NCBI RefSeq assembly: GCF_016185115.1
Contig: NZ_JACPOF010000029.1
Span: forward strand, 188,530 to 252,529
Source: Polaromonas sp.
Lineage (GTDB): Bacteria; Pseudomonadota; Gammaproteobacteria; Burkholderiales; Burkholderiaceae_C
Direction: 5' to 3'
DNA: 64,000 bases
Shown piece by piece: positions 9,746 to 19,068 of the stretch (its first letter is position 1; every line of letters begins with the position of its first letter). The translations under genes were made by a program, and so were the position numbers. The notes under the pieces were generated by a model. The model saw nothing but the letters and a program-made list of their open reading frames with translations. It was not told the origin of the DNA and made no database searches.

Positions 9746-10492
9746 TCATCTAGCACCTCTTCCGGCACTTACGACTCGGCGAATCCGTGCCATGTCGCGC
9801 TGCCGCCAGGTGAGATGTTCATAAACACTGCTCCAGTACATGCCGAAAGCGAAGCCAAACAAGAGCTCCTCTATAGGCAAACCACCCGGACGCCAGGCAA
9901 GCAAGGCCCCCAGGTTCCAGACGGCCTCAACGTAACCGGGCCAAAACCACTTCAACCCGAGCAGAAAGACCGCATACAGCGCCAGAAAAACGCCTCCGCC
10001 GAAGAGTGTGTTTCGCCAGAGATCCAGCCGGCAGAAGAGTGTTGCCATTGCCCCTGAAAACATCGCCAGAATTCCGGGATATATGGGGTTCCAACGCAGC
10101 ACCATCAGGCCACCGAAGACAAATAATGGACAGGCTAGTGCCATCAGATGCCAGCGATGCTGTGGCATCGATCTCGCTCGGTGATCCATGCTTCTGAGTG
10201 GTAATGAAGTTAAGGCGCGATAGCCTGCCACGCCTAGGCCACCGATCGCGAAACAGAAGATCAGGCTTTCAATATCAAAGCCTGTTCGTTGGGCCAGGTC
10301 AAACAGGCTGGGTGGATTCCAATAGGCGGGCACGAACAACGGCTCTGTCAGACCGAAGGGGGTGGTCAGCATGCTGGCCCAAAGCATGGGACGGCGCAGT
10401 TCGGGGCGGAAGTAGAAGAGCAGTGCCCACGGCACCATAAATGCTGAGGCCCAGATTAACCATGTGTAGCGGAAAGATGGATCGTCGGTCAC
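9746..10492 (-). CDS. lycopene-cyclase-domain membrane protein
   Basis: A 248-residue polytopic membrane protein with about six or seven helices. Near the C-terminus it has GGLPIEELLFGFAFG, the Pro-x-Glu-Glu motif and surroundings typical of the heterodimeric/CarR-type lycopene cyclase domain; a second related half lies upstream (LTTPFGLTEPLFVPAYW). The carotenoid enzymes usually carry two such domains or two subunits. No crtB, crtI or crtE is in the window, so cyclase activity is not established, and another isoprenoid or lipid substrate is possible. GTG 10492 is chosen as the start because GGGGAG lies 7 bases upstream; the TTG at 10507 precedes it. Confidence 0.7.
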   Translation of the reverse strand: MTDDPSFRYTWLIWASAFMVPWALLFYFRPELRRPMLWASMLTTPFGLTEPLFVPAYWNPPSLFDLAQRTGFDIESLIFCFAIGGLGVAGYRALTSLPLRSMDHRARSMPQHRWHLMALACPLFVFGGLMVLRWNPIYPGILAMFSGAMATLFCRLDLWRNTLFGGGVFLALYAVFLLGLKWFWPGYVEAVWNLGALLAWRPGGLPIEELLFGFAFGMYWSSVYEHLTWRQRDMARIRRVVSAGRGAR

Positions 10493-10537
10493 GCTGTTGC
10501 TCCCCAAGTGAGATGATTTTCAAAGTCCGGCGACGTG

Positions 10538-11200
10538 CTATGTGGGGTTTTGAGTCGAGGGCGATCCGCCAAAGTTCGGAATAAACCGAGGTGTTCGGCT
10601 CGCGTAGCGATCCCATTCATCCCCAAAACGCTGTGCCGATTCGCGCTCCTCCGTATAGGAAAGCCGCACGTACATCACACACAAAATTGGGAACATCACC
10701 AGCGTCAGCACTGTTGGCCACTGCAACAGGAAGCCGAACATGATCATCACAAACGCCACGTACTGGGGATGCCGAACCCTTCCATATGCGCCACTTTGAG
10801 CAAGTGTTCCTGCACGCTGGTTCGCGTACAACACCGACCAAGCTGCGGACAGCAGCCAAAAGCCGCCGCCGATGAATAAGGCGCTGAGCAGGTGAAATGG
10901 GCCGAAGTGGGGATTAGCACGCCAGCCGAACATCACCTCCAACAAATGACCTGCATCGTGCGAGAGGAAGTCCACCCCTGGAAACTTGGTGCTCAACCAT
11001 CCCGACATCAGGTAGATGGTTAGCGGGAAGCCATACATCTCGACAAAAAGCGCCACCAGAAACCCGGAGAAGGCACTGAACGAGCGCCAGTCTCTTGGGC
11101 TCTGGGGTTTGGCGAAACTAAAAGCGAAAATAATAAATACCAGTGAATTGATGACTACTAGCGTCCACAGCCCATAGGCCGGTGCAGAAGAATGGTCCAT
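10538..11200 (-). CDS. isoprenylcysteine carboxyl methyltransferase-like membrane protein
   Basis: A 220-residue integral membrane protein with a C-terminal ICMT/PEMT-type catalytic region: GRVRHPQY near residue 145, two helices, then YTEERESAQRFGDEW and RTPRFIPNF. This pattern matches small bacterial SAM-dependent membrane methyltransferases that act on isoprenoid or lipid-linked substrates. Four to five hydrophobic segments precede or enclose it. A GGGAG lies before the ATG. It is next to the lycopene-cyclase-domain gene, which makes a joint isoprenoid or membrane-lipid role attractive but unproven. No protein substrate with a CaaX box is apparent. Confidence 0.75.
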   Translation of the reverse strand: MDHSSAPAYGLWTLVVINSLVFIIFAFSFAKPQSPRDWRSFSAFSGFLVALFVEMYGFPLTIYLMSGWLSTKFPGVDFLSHDAGHLLEVMFGWRANPHFGPFHLLSALFIGGGFWLLSAAWSVLYANQRAGTLAQSGAYGRVRHPQYVAFVMIMFGFLLQWPTVLTLVMFPILCVMYVRLSYTEERESAQRFGDEWDRYASRTPRFIPNFGGSPSTQNPT

Positions 11201-11221
11201 GTCATTGACTCCCAGATAGGT

Positions 11222-11524
11222 TTAGTGGTGGTGGGTGCCAGATGACGCAGATGCGCCCGGCTTCGGGGTACTCTCTCCGGGCACCGCGTCTTGTTCGCGG
11301 CGACCGGGCGTATCGTCAGATCGATGTTCACGGTGGCCCCCATGACCGCCGTGGAACATATGCATCAACACGCAGCCCCCCAAGAGCAGGAAGGGCAGCC
11401 AGCCGAAAAGATGAGCGCGATGTTCTGCCAAAAGGAAGAACAGAGCGACCGCTGCAAAGCCGGCGAATATCCAAGTGGAGGCCTTGCCGCACTGCCGCCG
11501 GCGTGAGGAAAGTGAGCGTTTCAT
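11222..11524 (-). CDS. DUF2933 small membrane protein
   Basis: A 100-residue protein with a basic start, a hydrophobic region of two close helices (about 18-58, including FLLAEHRAHLFGWLPFLLLGGC), then MHMFHGGHGGHREH and a disordered His/Ser-rich tail. The AEHRAHLFGWLP segment and the His-rich loop are typical of DUF2933. Such proteins often accompany copper or other metal-resistance genes, and the histidines could bind metal, but a function has not been shown. It is 21 bases upstream of the ICMT-like gene and 175 bases after the DUF3141 gene. Confidence 0.75.
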   Translation of the reverse strand: MKRSLSSRRRQCGKASTWIFAGFAAVALFFLLAEHRAHLFGWLPFLLLGGCVLMHMFHGGHGGHREHRSDDTPGRREQDAVPGESTPKPGASASSGTHHH

Positions 11525-11699
11525 GTGAAGGTCCTTTCGAGAATCGTGGGTGGAAAAAATACAGGGCTCAAAGGCCGTGTACGGGATGTCAAAATGCGTG
11601 GCTCTTCATTCATGGCCAGTTTCCTCAGAGTCCGGTTCTATGACACGGATGCTTTATGAGCTGTCACCATCGAATGGCGTCGATCGGGATAGGTGTATT

Positions 11700-13529
11700 T
11701 CATAATCTTCCGTATAAGGTTGTGAACAGATGCTCCTCGGTAGCATCGCGCTGTAGACGCCACTGTTCCAGCGCACCAGAAATAAGTTTCCCCGCTTCCT
11801 CTTCCCGTAAGCGCCATGGGTTATCTTTGGATGCAGCCTGTCGGTTCTGCCGGACCCACTCTGCGGCGAAGGTCACCCAGCCCATCGCCGGAGTCACCTG
11901 CGACGAGAACAGGTAGCGCCGCAGACGCATCGGGTGGCCCCACTTTTGCATGAATGCAGACACCGGATTGGCACTCCCCTTGATCCAGGGGCTGACCCAG
12001 GTGCGATATGCCAACTCGTTCCACTGCGACACTACCGCTACTTTCTCGAAGGCCTTACGTGGATAGTTGAACTGCAAGTCCTCGATACGTCGCTCCTCGA
12101 AGGAGACTTTGTGCCTTGGCAATGACGTATCCCCGCCAGCTGGTTTTCCAGCGCCGCGCACTGCCCGGCTTTTGACCGGCTCTCCCAGCTTCATCTCATA
12201 CAGCCCCGGTGCCAGATTCTTGAAGGTTTCGATGTTTTCCAGGATGGCTCGGTGTTCATGTTGTGCAACGCTGGCTGACACGAAAATTCCCAGGTGCCCA
12301 ACATGCGGATTGAGAAGGTACACGATGCGCTGTCCCGCGGCTTTGAGCGCAGCCGTGTCAGGGTAGATCGCGGGAAGCCAGGCCAGCGCCTGATGCGGTG
12401 GGGTGATGTTGTCGCCGCTGGAGGCGAAGATCACCATCGGATTGCGGATGCGTTTCAGGTCTACGACGCAGGGGTCGGCCATATCGCACGAGTCGAGTTG
12501 GACCTGGCCTTGCTCTAGCCGATTTCCGATAAACAGATTCTCAACGGTGGCAAGGATTTCTTCGCGACTGAGGAAGAAGTAGCTGGACCACCAGCGTTCG
12601 AATTCAAGGAAACGTTCGCGTTCGGTATCCACATGGGCGTAAAGGTTGTAGTTCTTATCCCACCAAGTGTTGGCCGGATTTAGACCCTCAAAGTTTTGCA
12701 CCAGCCAAGCGCCATCGAGCCGTCCACTGCCAAGATCGGCCATCAGGTGCGTGATCCACTCGCCGCCCAGCAAGCCGCCAGCAAGGCGCATCGGGTTCAC
12801 TTCTTCAGCGCCAGCCCAATACGACAGAGGCGAGCCATTGAGCACTGCCGGGCCGTCAAGACCTTCACATTCAGCGGCCAGCAACGCCACAGCCCAACCA
12901 CCCTGACAGTTGCCGTAAAGAACCGGTGCCACGCCGTGGCGACGTACGATCTCACCTACGAAGGCGTGCAGTGCATGGATAACGTTACTGAGCGTCTGGC
13001 CCGGGCAAGGCTCGGGGAAGAAGCTAGCGAAATAGGTCGGGTGCCCCTCGTGCAGCGCCACGCCAACCTCGGAGTCGTGCTTGAAACCGCCGATACCTGG
13101 ACCGTGGCCGGCCCGCGGATCAATCACCAGAACCGGCCTCAGGTCTTGTCGCACGAAATCTCTGGCATGTGTGGGGCCACAGCGTGTGATGCGCAGCAGC
13201 GCGTAGTTGGCGGGTTCGTCGAAAGTCCGGGCATCCAGCACCATTTCATGCTCAAAGTCGAGCAAAGGCGGCTGCCCGGCGCGCTCGTGAGCAAGCATGT
13301 TGTCGCCACGTTCGCGTAGTACGTCGAAAAACAGCACGCCGCGTTGCACAGAATCGATGTAATAGCGCCAAGCGGCATCCAACGCCCCGAAATTATCCGT
13401 CGCGGCATGTATTTTTGGCACGGCAGACTCGCCGGGTGAGGCGTTTGTGACGGGCCTGGCTGAAGACCTGGCCTCTGTTGTGATGCCTCGCCCAGGTTTC
13501 CCCTTAGGACGACGCGTGCTTGTGCTCAT
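11700..13529 (-). CDS. DUF3141 alpha/beta-hydrolase-like protein
   Basis: A 609-residue soluble protein. After a disordered basic leader (1-45), the central part is an alpha/beta-hydrolase related to polyhydroxyalkanoate synthase and depolymerase folds. It has PVLYGNCQGGWAVALLAAE (nucleophile elbow G-N-C-Q-G) near residue 205, and FASSGDNITPPHQAL near 370, where the acid residue is expected; a conserved NPHVGHLGIF near 408 supplies the His. The Cys nucleophile in place of Ser resembles PHA synthases. The C-terminal 180 residues are helical. DUF3141 genes commonly sit with acetate or PRPP metabolism genes; the reaction is unknown. AAGGA precedes the ATG. Confidence 0.82.
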   Translation of the reverse strand: MSTSTRRPKGKPGRGITTEARSSARPVTNASPGESAVPKIHAATDNFGALDAAWRYYIDSVQRGVLFFDVLRERGDNMLAHERAGQPPLLDFEHEMVLDARTFDEPANYALLRITRCGPTHARDFVRQDLRPVLVIDPRAGHGPGIGGFKHDSEVGVALHEGHPTYFASFFPEPCPGQTLSNVIHALHAFVGEIVRRHGVAPVLYGNCQGGWAVALLAAECEGLDGPAVLNGSPLSYWAGAEEVNPMRLAGGLLGGEWITHLMADLGSGRLDGAWLVQNFEGLNPANTWWDKNYNLYAHVDTERERFLEFERWWSSYFFLSREEILATVENLFIGNRLEQGQVQLDSCDMADPCVVDLKRIRNPMVIFASSGDNITPPHQALAWLPAIYPDTAALKAAGQRIVYLLNPHVGHLGIFVSASVAQHEHRAILENIETFKNLAPGLYEMKLGEPVKSRAVRGAGKPAGGDTSLPRHKVSFEERRIEDLQFNYPRKAFEKVAVVSQWNELAYRTWVSPWIKGSANPVSAFMQKWGHPMRLRRYLFSSQVTPAMGWVTFAAEWVRQNRQAASKDNPWRLREEEAGKLISGALEQWRLQRDATEEHLFTTLYGRL

Positions 13530-13592
13530 GATTTATCCTTCGATGTTTTGAACAATCTGAGTCCAGATCGCGTGGAACCGAGTACCGCTTTT

Positions 13593-16064
13593 TCATGATG
13601 AAACCCCTGCGGCCGTTGTCGCTGAAGCTTGCGGCTTCTGGTGCCTAATGCCGGCGAGCTTGGTGCGTTTTAGTAGCAATGCATTGATTGCTACCAGCGC
13701 CGAGCTGCCGGACATAGACAGTGCCGCGACCTCGGGCGACAGCGTGAAAGGGTAAAAGACGCCGGCCGCCAGAGGAAAGGCAATCACGTTGTAGCCGACC
13801 GCCCACCACAGGTTCTGGTGCATCTTGCGCAGCGTGGCGCGTGACAGCTCGATGGCGCCGACCACGTCGTAGGGATCGCTCTTCATCAAAATGACTTGGG
13901 CGCTCTCCATCGCCACGTCAGTGCCCGCGCCAATTGCGAAGCCCACATCAGCCTGTGTCAGGGCCGGAGCGTCGTTGATACCGTCGCCGACCATGCCGAC
14001 CTTATGCCCCTGGGCCTGCAGCTCTTTGATCTTGGAGGCCTTCTGGCCAGGCAACACATCGGCCAGAACGATGTCGATGCCGAGTTCTTTCCCAATCCGA
14101 TCCGCTGTAGACTGATTGTCCCCAGTGATCATCGCGACCTTCACACCGCGCTCCTGCAGCTTGGCGATCGTTGCCATGGACGTTGGTCGGACGGCGTCGG
14201 CAATGGCAATTAGGCCTATAAGCTTGCCAGCCCGAGCGACATACACCACGGTGCGGCCGCCGCCCTGAAGACGGGAAGCTTGCGCAGAGAGCGCTTCCAA
14301 GGCGACTTTTTCAGATTCCATCAGCTGACGATTGCCGAGCAAGACATTTTCATCGTTGATAGCTGCGCGAGCGCCCTGCCCATCAATATTGGTAAAACCC
14401 GTCGCGACCTCAGTCGGTGTGGTGCCAGCTCGCTTGAGTATCGCAAGCGCCAAAGGATGCTCGGAGAACTTCTCCACAGCTGCTGCCGTGGCCAGCAGTT
14501 GCGCGTCGTTGACACCTGACGCGGTGACCATCTCCACGACGTCAGGCTGTCCGAGCGTGAGCGTACCCGTCTTGTCGAAGACGATGACTGTCAACTTGGT
14601 GGCGTTTTCCAGCGCGGCAGCGTTCTTGAAGAGGATGCCGTTCATGGCCCCAAGTCCGGTCCCGACCATGATGGCCATCGGGGTGGCCAGCCCAAGGGCG
14701 TCGGGGCAGGCGATCACGAATACCGTGATCGTTAAAGTCAGGGCGAACAGCAAAGGCTGGCCCAAGACCCAGAACCAGACGCTGAAGGTGAGCAGCCCAA
14801 CGAGAATGGCAGCCAGCACCAGCCATTGCGAGGCCCTATCCGCGAGTAACTGGCCCGGTGCCTTTGAGTTCTGCGCCTCCTGGACTAATTTGACAATCTG
14901 CGCAAGCGCTGTGTCGGCGCCGACCTTGGTAGCCTTGTAGCGAAGGCTGCCGCTTTTGTTGATCGTAGCGCCGATGACTGCATCGCCAACGACTTTTTTC
15001 ACTGGCATGGATTCGCCGGTCAACATGGACTCATCAACCTGGGAACCGCCCTCAAAAATTTCGCCATCCACCGGAATCTTGTCTCCCGGTTTGATGACGA
15101 CTGTCTCACCAACCAATACCTCGGCGGTAGGGACCTTGACCTCGACGCCACCGCGCAGTACTGTGGCCATGGGCGGGGCAAGGTCCATCAAAGAGCGGAT
15201 CGCGTCCGAAGCCCCAGCGCGCGCCCGCATCTCCAACCAATGTCCCAACAAGATGAAGACCAGCAACACGGCTGCCGCTTCATAAAACACTTCACCTTCA
15301 TAAATGAAAGTGGCGCCGATGCTAAAGACGTACCCCGTGCCGACCGACAAAACGACCAGGGTCGCCATGTTCGCGACCTTGTTACGCGCAGCACGCCAAG
15401 CAGCGATGAAGAAGGGCCAGCCCGGATAGGCAATGGCACCTGTCGCGACGACGAACAGGAAAAGCTTGCGGTCGATGCCGAACGGGGTAGCAAAGTCGCC
15501 AAACATCTGCCCCATTGGTGAATATAGAAACACTGGAATTGCGAACAATAGAGCTACAAGGAAGCGGTTGCGCATGTCCTTGGCCATGTCTTCCATCGAC
15601 ATGCCCGGTGCGTGACCCATGTCATGCATCATGTCGGTCTTCCCGTTAGCAGAAGGGTCGCCATGACCATCGTGAGAACCATGGTCGCCATGCACCGCTG
15701 GCGCAACTTTCACATTGGCTCGCAGCTCAGTCGCCGAATCGCCGCCAATGCTTTGGCGCCCTGCGCCGCTAGGCATGGTGTGCCCGGCATGCCGGGTATG
15801 TGCATCTCCTGCCGTCTTATGCTCCTCCGGAGCGCAAACATGGGCTGGGAGGAGTTGGCCGCGGCAGTGATAGCCGCAGTCGATCACGCGTTGCCGGATA
15901 GTTTCAAGCTCGATTCGCGATTCATCATAGTGAACGGTCGCGCTGCCGGCGACGTAGTTCACGTCTACGTGATGGACACCCGGAAGCGTAGAGAGCTGCT
16001 TCTCAACGCCAGTGGCGCTCAGTGTGGAGACCAGATCGCCAACCTCGATGGTTTTTGTTTTCAT
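13593..16064 (-). CDS. heavy-metal P1B ATPase with CPD metal-site motif
   Basis: An 823-residue metal exporter of the inner membrane. Residues 1-70 form an HMA-like domain that has lost its CxxC. A His/Met-rich stretch (about 75-165, with [12 protein letters not shown] and [16 protein letters not shown]) precedes the first helices. The transmembrane metal motif is C453-P-D455, not the CPC of CopA or CPH of CopB. The phosphorylated Asp is in DKTGTL (D497), and GDGINDAP is present. M7/M8 have [11 protein letters not shown] and [13 protein letters not shown], close to copper ATPases. The gene follows a CopZ-like chaperone and a multicopper oxidase, so copper or silver export is likely; the altered ligand could shift specificity. 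Confidence 0.9.
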   Translation of the reverse strand: MKTKTIEVGDLVSTLSATGVEKQLSTLPGVHHVDVNYVAGSATVHYDESRIELETIRQRVIDCGYHCRGQLLPAHVCAPEEHKTAGDAHTRHAGHTMPSGAGRQSIGGDSATELRANVKVAPAVHGDHGSHDGHGDPSANGKTDMMHDMGHAPGMSMEDMAKDMRNRFLVALLFAIPVFLYSPMGQMFGDFATPFGIDRKLFLFVVATGAIAYPGWPFFIAAWRAARNKVANMATLVVLSVGTGYVFSIGATFIYEGEVFYEAAAVLLVFILLGHWLEMRARAGASDAIRSLMDLAPPMATVLRGGVEVKVPTAEVLVGETVVIKPGDKIPVDGEIFEGGSQVDESMLTGESMPVKKVVGDAVIGATINKSGSLRYKATKVGADTALAQIVKLVQEAQNSKAPGQLLADRASQWLVLAAILVGLLTFSVWFWVLGQPLLFALTLTITVFVIACPDALGLATPMAIMVGTGLGAMNGILFKNAAALENATKLTVIVFDKTGTLTLGQPDVVEMVTASGVNDAQLLATAAAVEKFSEHPLALAILKRAGTTPTEVATGFTNIDGQGARAAINDENVLLGNRQLMESEKVALEALSAQASRLQGGGRTVVYVARAGKLIGLIAIADAVRPTSMATIAKLQERGVKVAMITGDNQSTADRIGKELGIDIVLADVLPGQKASKIKELQAQGHKVGMVGDGINDAPALTQADVGFAIGAGTDVAMESAQVILMKSDPYDVVGAIELSRATLRKMHQNLWWAVGYNVIAFPLAAGVFYPFTLSPEVAALSMSGSSALVAINALLLKRTKLAGIRHQKPQASATTAAGVSS

Positions 16065-16204
16065 GCATATTCCAATACAAATAATTCAGCGGGCCAACAG
16101 CCTGGCGTCGCTTGGAGTCGAATCGCAACCATGGTCAGCGGGAGCTGCCATGTGGCCATCTCTTTTGGGCTTGTCTTTGCGGCTCTTCCTGCTCATGGCT
16201 GGGC

Positions 16205-16435
16205 CTATTGACCTTGATCTGCCGGGCGCGCCTTGGCCGGGTAGCCAAGGCTGGTGATCGCCAATTCAATTTGTGCGGGCGACACTTGGGAAGGATCAGT
16301 CACAACGGTAGCGACGCCCGGATTCAAAGTCACTTCGGCGTGAATGACTCCGGAAATTTTTTTCAGCGTACGCTGCACGCTACCCGTGCAACCGCCGCAA
16401 GACATTCCGCTGATATCAAATTTAAGTGTGTGCAT
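16205..16435 (-). CDS. copZ: CopZ-like HMA-domain metallochaperone
   Basis: A 76-residue single HMA domain with the soft-metal site GMSCGGCTGS (Cys at about residues 13 and 16), a ferredoxin-like alternation of strands and helices (GVIHAEVTLNP, VTDPSQVSP) and a C-terminal LGYPAKA loop. It is probably a cytosolic Cu(I) chaperone that hands copper to the ATPase encoded 140 bases downstream, whose own N-terminal HMA lacks cysteines; that makes this protein the likely delivery partner. GGAAAA lies before the ATG at 16435. The CGGC loop is unusual only in detail compared with the common CxxC of CopZ. Confidence 0.88.
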   Translation of the reverse strand: MHTLKFDISGMSCGGCTGSVQRTLKKISGVIHAEVTLNPGVATVVTDPSQVSPAQIELAITSLGYPAKARPADQGQ

Positions 16436-16485
16436 GGTAAGTTTTCCGTGAGTTGAATTGCCTAAGCCCGTGTATAGATTCGCCT

Positions 16486-18147
16486 TCACACCTTGACGCG
16501 AAAATTGATCATCATCCCGCCGTCTTCGTGTTCCAGGTTGTGGCAATGGAGCACATAGGTCTGGTCGCCGGGGTAATCGTGGGCGAAGTCGATCGCCACC
16601 CGCACCGTTTCGCCGGGCCAGACCAGCACGGTGTCTTTCCAGCCGAGGTCGCTCACGGTGCGGCCTTGGCCGAAGCGCGCCGTGGCCGCTACCTGGGGCG
16701 GGCTGCCGATGCGTTCGAGCACCTGAAACGAAAAGCCGTGGATGTGCATCGGGTGCGGCATGCCCAGCGCCGGGTTGCTGATGCTCCAGATTTCCACTGC
16801 ACCGCGTTTAACGTCGAATGCGATTTCGTCCATGCGAAAGGTGGAACCGTTGATCAGGAAGCGCATTTGCCCCATTGACAGTTCGATCTTGCGCTGCGCG
16901 GTGCCGGACGTGGCAATCGGCTTGATCTGGGACAGCGTGGCCGGCAGTTTGGCGACGACGCGTTCGCCGGCCGTGACCGACAGTTTCAAGAGGTTGAATT
17001 CCAGGCCCAGCGGCAACCGTGACGAGGACATGCTGGCCATCATCTGGCCCATGCCCATGCCCATGCCGCTCATACCCGGCATGCCGCCTGGGCCGGCAGC
17101 AGGTCCTTCGTTTTCCATCGCATCGAACGCCAGACTCCTGAGAAAGATGTCCTCACCGGGCCGCGCCTGGCCTGCGTCGAACAGCACGTCAAGGCGCTCA
17201 CCCGGCGCCAGAAAGGCTTCGCTCACCGTTTCCGGACGTTCGATCAGGCCGCCGTCGGTGCCGATGACGGTGAAGTCCAGCGCCTTGTTTCCCTTGACGA
17301 AGGCGAGCCGGTAAATGCGCGCATTCGACCCGTTGAGCAGCCGCAGGCGGTAGGTGCGCGGTGTGACGGCCTGCACCGCATTGGGCGTCAGGTTGGCGAG
17401 CACGATGTCGCCGAGCCAGCCCATCATGGCTTCATGCGCACCAGGCTTGTACAACAGCCTGCCCTGCGCGTCGAACTGCTTGTCCTGAATGACCAGGGGC
17501 AGGTCGGTGACGCCAAGCTGCAAGTCAAGCGCCTTGCTCAGTCGGCGCTGGTCGTCGTCATCCACCAGGAAAAAACTCGCCAGGCCGTGATAGGCCTGTT
17601 CGGCAGTCAGCTCGTGCGCGTGTGTGTGGTACCAGTAGGTGCCGCCGCGGTTGCTCACCTTGAAGTCATACGCATAGCGACCACCGGGGCCGATGGTGCT
17701 GGCCGGGTGGCCGTCCATGGCGGCGGGCGTGTGCAGCCCGTGCCAGTGGATGATGGTTGGCTCCTGGAGCGCGTTGTCCAGGCTGGCCGTGAAGCGCGCG
17801 CCGCTCTCAATGCGCAAAATAGGGTTCTGGTAGGCCTTGCCCGCCTGCTCGGTCTGGTACAGCAAGAAGGGGGATTCGCGGCCGGGCAACAACGGGAAGC
17901 TCGCTGCGGTGGTGCGAATTTTGAGCGGCCCGGCGACATCGAGCACCCCAAACGGCCCGCTGCCGACAGGAATGAACAGCTTTTGCTGGAAATTATCTGC
18001 GGCCACCGGATCGAAGGGATAGTGGCGAAACGGCCCGCCTGCCAGCGCCCTGGAACGAGGCGATCCGTAATACATCCAGACGGCGCCCCCGGCGGCGGCC
18101 ACGGCTGCCACACCGGCAAACTGAAACAGCTGTCTTCTCTTCAACAT
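16486..18147 (-). CDS. multicopper oxidase (CueO-like)
   Basis: A 553-residue periplasmic multicopper oxidase, probably oxidising Cu(I) to the less toxic Cu(II). The start KRRQLFQFAGVAA is a Tat-like twin-Arg signal. The copper-cluster ligands are in IIHWHGLHTP, YWYHTHAHELTAEQ, HPMHIHGFSF and HCHNLEHEDGGMM. A Met-rich insert (GMSGMGMGMGQMMASM, near residue 365) resembles the CueO methionine loop that captures Cu(I). GGAAAGG is 7 bases before ATG 18147, which is preferred over the longer start at 18171. It is encoded between DUF5676 and copZ. Confidence 0.92.
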   Translation of the reverse strand: MLKRRQLFQFAGVAAVAAAGGAVWMYYGSPRSRALAGGPFRHYPFDPVAADNFQQKLFIPVGSGPFGVLDVAGPLKIRTTAASFPLLPGRESPFLLYQTEQAGKAYQNPILRIESGARFTASLDNALQEPTIIHWHGLHTPAAMDGHPASTIGPGGRYAYDFKVSNRGGTYWYHTHAHELTAEQAYHGLASFFLVDDDDQRRLSKALDLQLGVTDLPLVIQDKQFDAQGRLLYKPGAHEAMMGWLGDIVLANLTPNAVQAVTPRTYRLRLLNGSNARIYRLAFVKGNKALDFTVIGTDGGLIERPETVSEAFLAPGERLDVLFDAGQARPGEDIFLRSLAFDAMENEGPAAGPGGMPGMSGMGMGMGQMMASMSSSRLPLGLEFNLLKLSVTAGERVVAKLPATLSQIKPIATSGTAQRKIELSMGQMRFLINGSTFRMDEIAFDVKRGAVEIWSISNPALGMPHPMHIHGFSFQVLERIGSPPQVAATARFGQGRTVSDLGWKDTVLVWPGETVRVAIDFAHDYPGDQTYVLHCHNLEHEDGGMMINFRVKV

Positions 18148-18200
18148 ATAACTTACCTTTCCAAGTCTCAACTATTCCGTCAGCGCGCTAAAGCCGGCAA

Positions 18201-18461
18201 TCAACGCGTCATTCGATTCAGCAGCCAAGCAAAAAAAGTCCCTGCCAATAGCGCCCAAGTGCTCAGTACGAGCAGCGCCGTCAAGAAGCCCTGCCATCCG
18301 AATGGCCGGGGCTGAACCATGCTGTTGAAATCCATGCCGTGGAACAGACTGTTCATAAAGCCCAAAAAAGGACCAGGCGCCAGAAACCAGACCAGCGCGC
18401 ATAAAGCGTAGAAAACCGCGACGGTTATGGCGAGCGCGATGCCTGTTCGAATGGGGGTCAT
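18201..18461 (-). CDS. DUF5676 small membrane protein
   Basis: An 86-residue protein with two hydrophobic segments (about 7-30 and 58-82) joined by a loop FMNSLFHGMDFNSM, the DUF5676 hallmark. Such proteins recur in copper operons of proteobacteria and may take part in copper handling at the inner membrane; this is inferred from neighbours only. ATG 18461 is chosen because GGAAGG lies 5 bases upstream. That site overlaps the stop of the Met-rich gene (18464-18466), so translation is likely coupled. Confidence 0.78.
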   Translation of the reverse strand: MTPIRTGIALAITVAVFYALCALVWFLAPGPFLGFMNSLFHGMDFNSMVQPRPFGWQGFLTALLVLSTWALLAGTFFAWLLNRMTR

Positions 18462-18463
18462 GA

Positions 18464-18901
18464 TCACCTTCCCGCAGGAACCGGCATGCGATCCATCATC
18501 ATCTGCATCATTGATTGCATCATGTCCATGCGCTTTTCCATAACCTGGTGGTGCGTAGCCATGTCGCTCTTTTGCACGCCTGTCATGCCCCCCATGGTGC
18601 CTGCAGACATTCCCTTCATCATGGCCATGCTGTCCTGCATGGTCTTCATGTGTTCAGCCATCAAAGCGTTGCGCTCCTCTGGAGTTTTAGCGGCCATCAT
18701 CTTGTCGTGCATCTGTTCCATGGCCTTCATCTGGGTATTCATTCCGGACATGTCGGAAGAGGCCTTGCCGGGCAGGACTTTGGGCGTTGAGGCGGACGCG
18801 GCCGGATGATGCGCGTCTTGTTGCGAAGGCTGGGCGGACCACGCGAACGAGCTGCAACTGGTAATTACAAGCGCAAGTGAAAGTGAACGAACGAGTTTCA
18901 T
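18464..18901 (-). CDS. Met-rich exported protein, probably copper-binding
   Basis: A 145-residue secreted protein with a signal peptide of about 23 residues (ending SFAWSA). The mature part is helical and unusually rich in Met: DMSGMNTQMKAMEQMHDKMM (about 50-69) and MDMMQSMMQMMMDRM (about 125-139), plus a few His. Repeated MxxM patterns are typical Cu(I) ligands, so a periplasmic copper buffer or chaperone for the multicopper oxidase two genes downstream is likely. I do not recognise a named family. It is the first gene of the tight part of the copper unit; a 167-base gap separates it from the His-rich gene upstream. Confidence 0.75.
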   Translation of the reverse strand: MKLVRSLSLALVITSCSSFAWSAQPSQQDAHHPAASASTPKVLPGKASSDMSGMNTQMKAMEQMHDKMMAAKTPEERNALMAEHMKTMQDSMAMMKGMSAGTMGGMTGVQKSDMATHHQVMEKRMDMMQSMMQMMMDRMPVPAGR

Positions 18902-19068
18902 TTTGGAATCCTGGGTAAATTGAAGAATTGAATGCAGTGCTCCGCCTCAGGTCACCGATCACAGGCACGTGAGTAAGGAGCCCGTTTTGGTGGAGGACAG
19001 AAATCGGTGGGTTAGAGAGCTTGGCGGAGACCGAAAGCCGCGAGCCCTTGGTCGGGCGTCAGAAGCGG

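Noticed and set aside
8729..10057. Long plus-strand open frame of 442 codons
   Set aside because: It is antisense to the type II GAPDH and lycopene-cyclase-like genes and shows no protein family features; a shadow of high-GC coding DNA.
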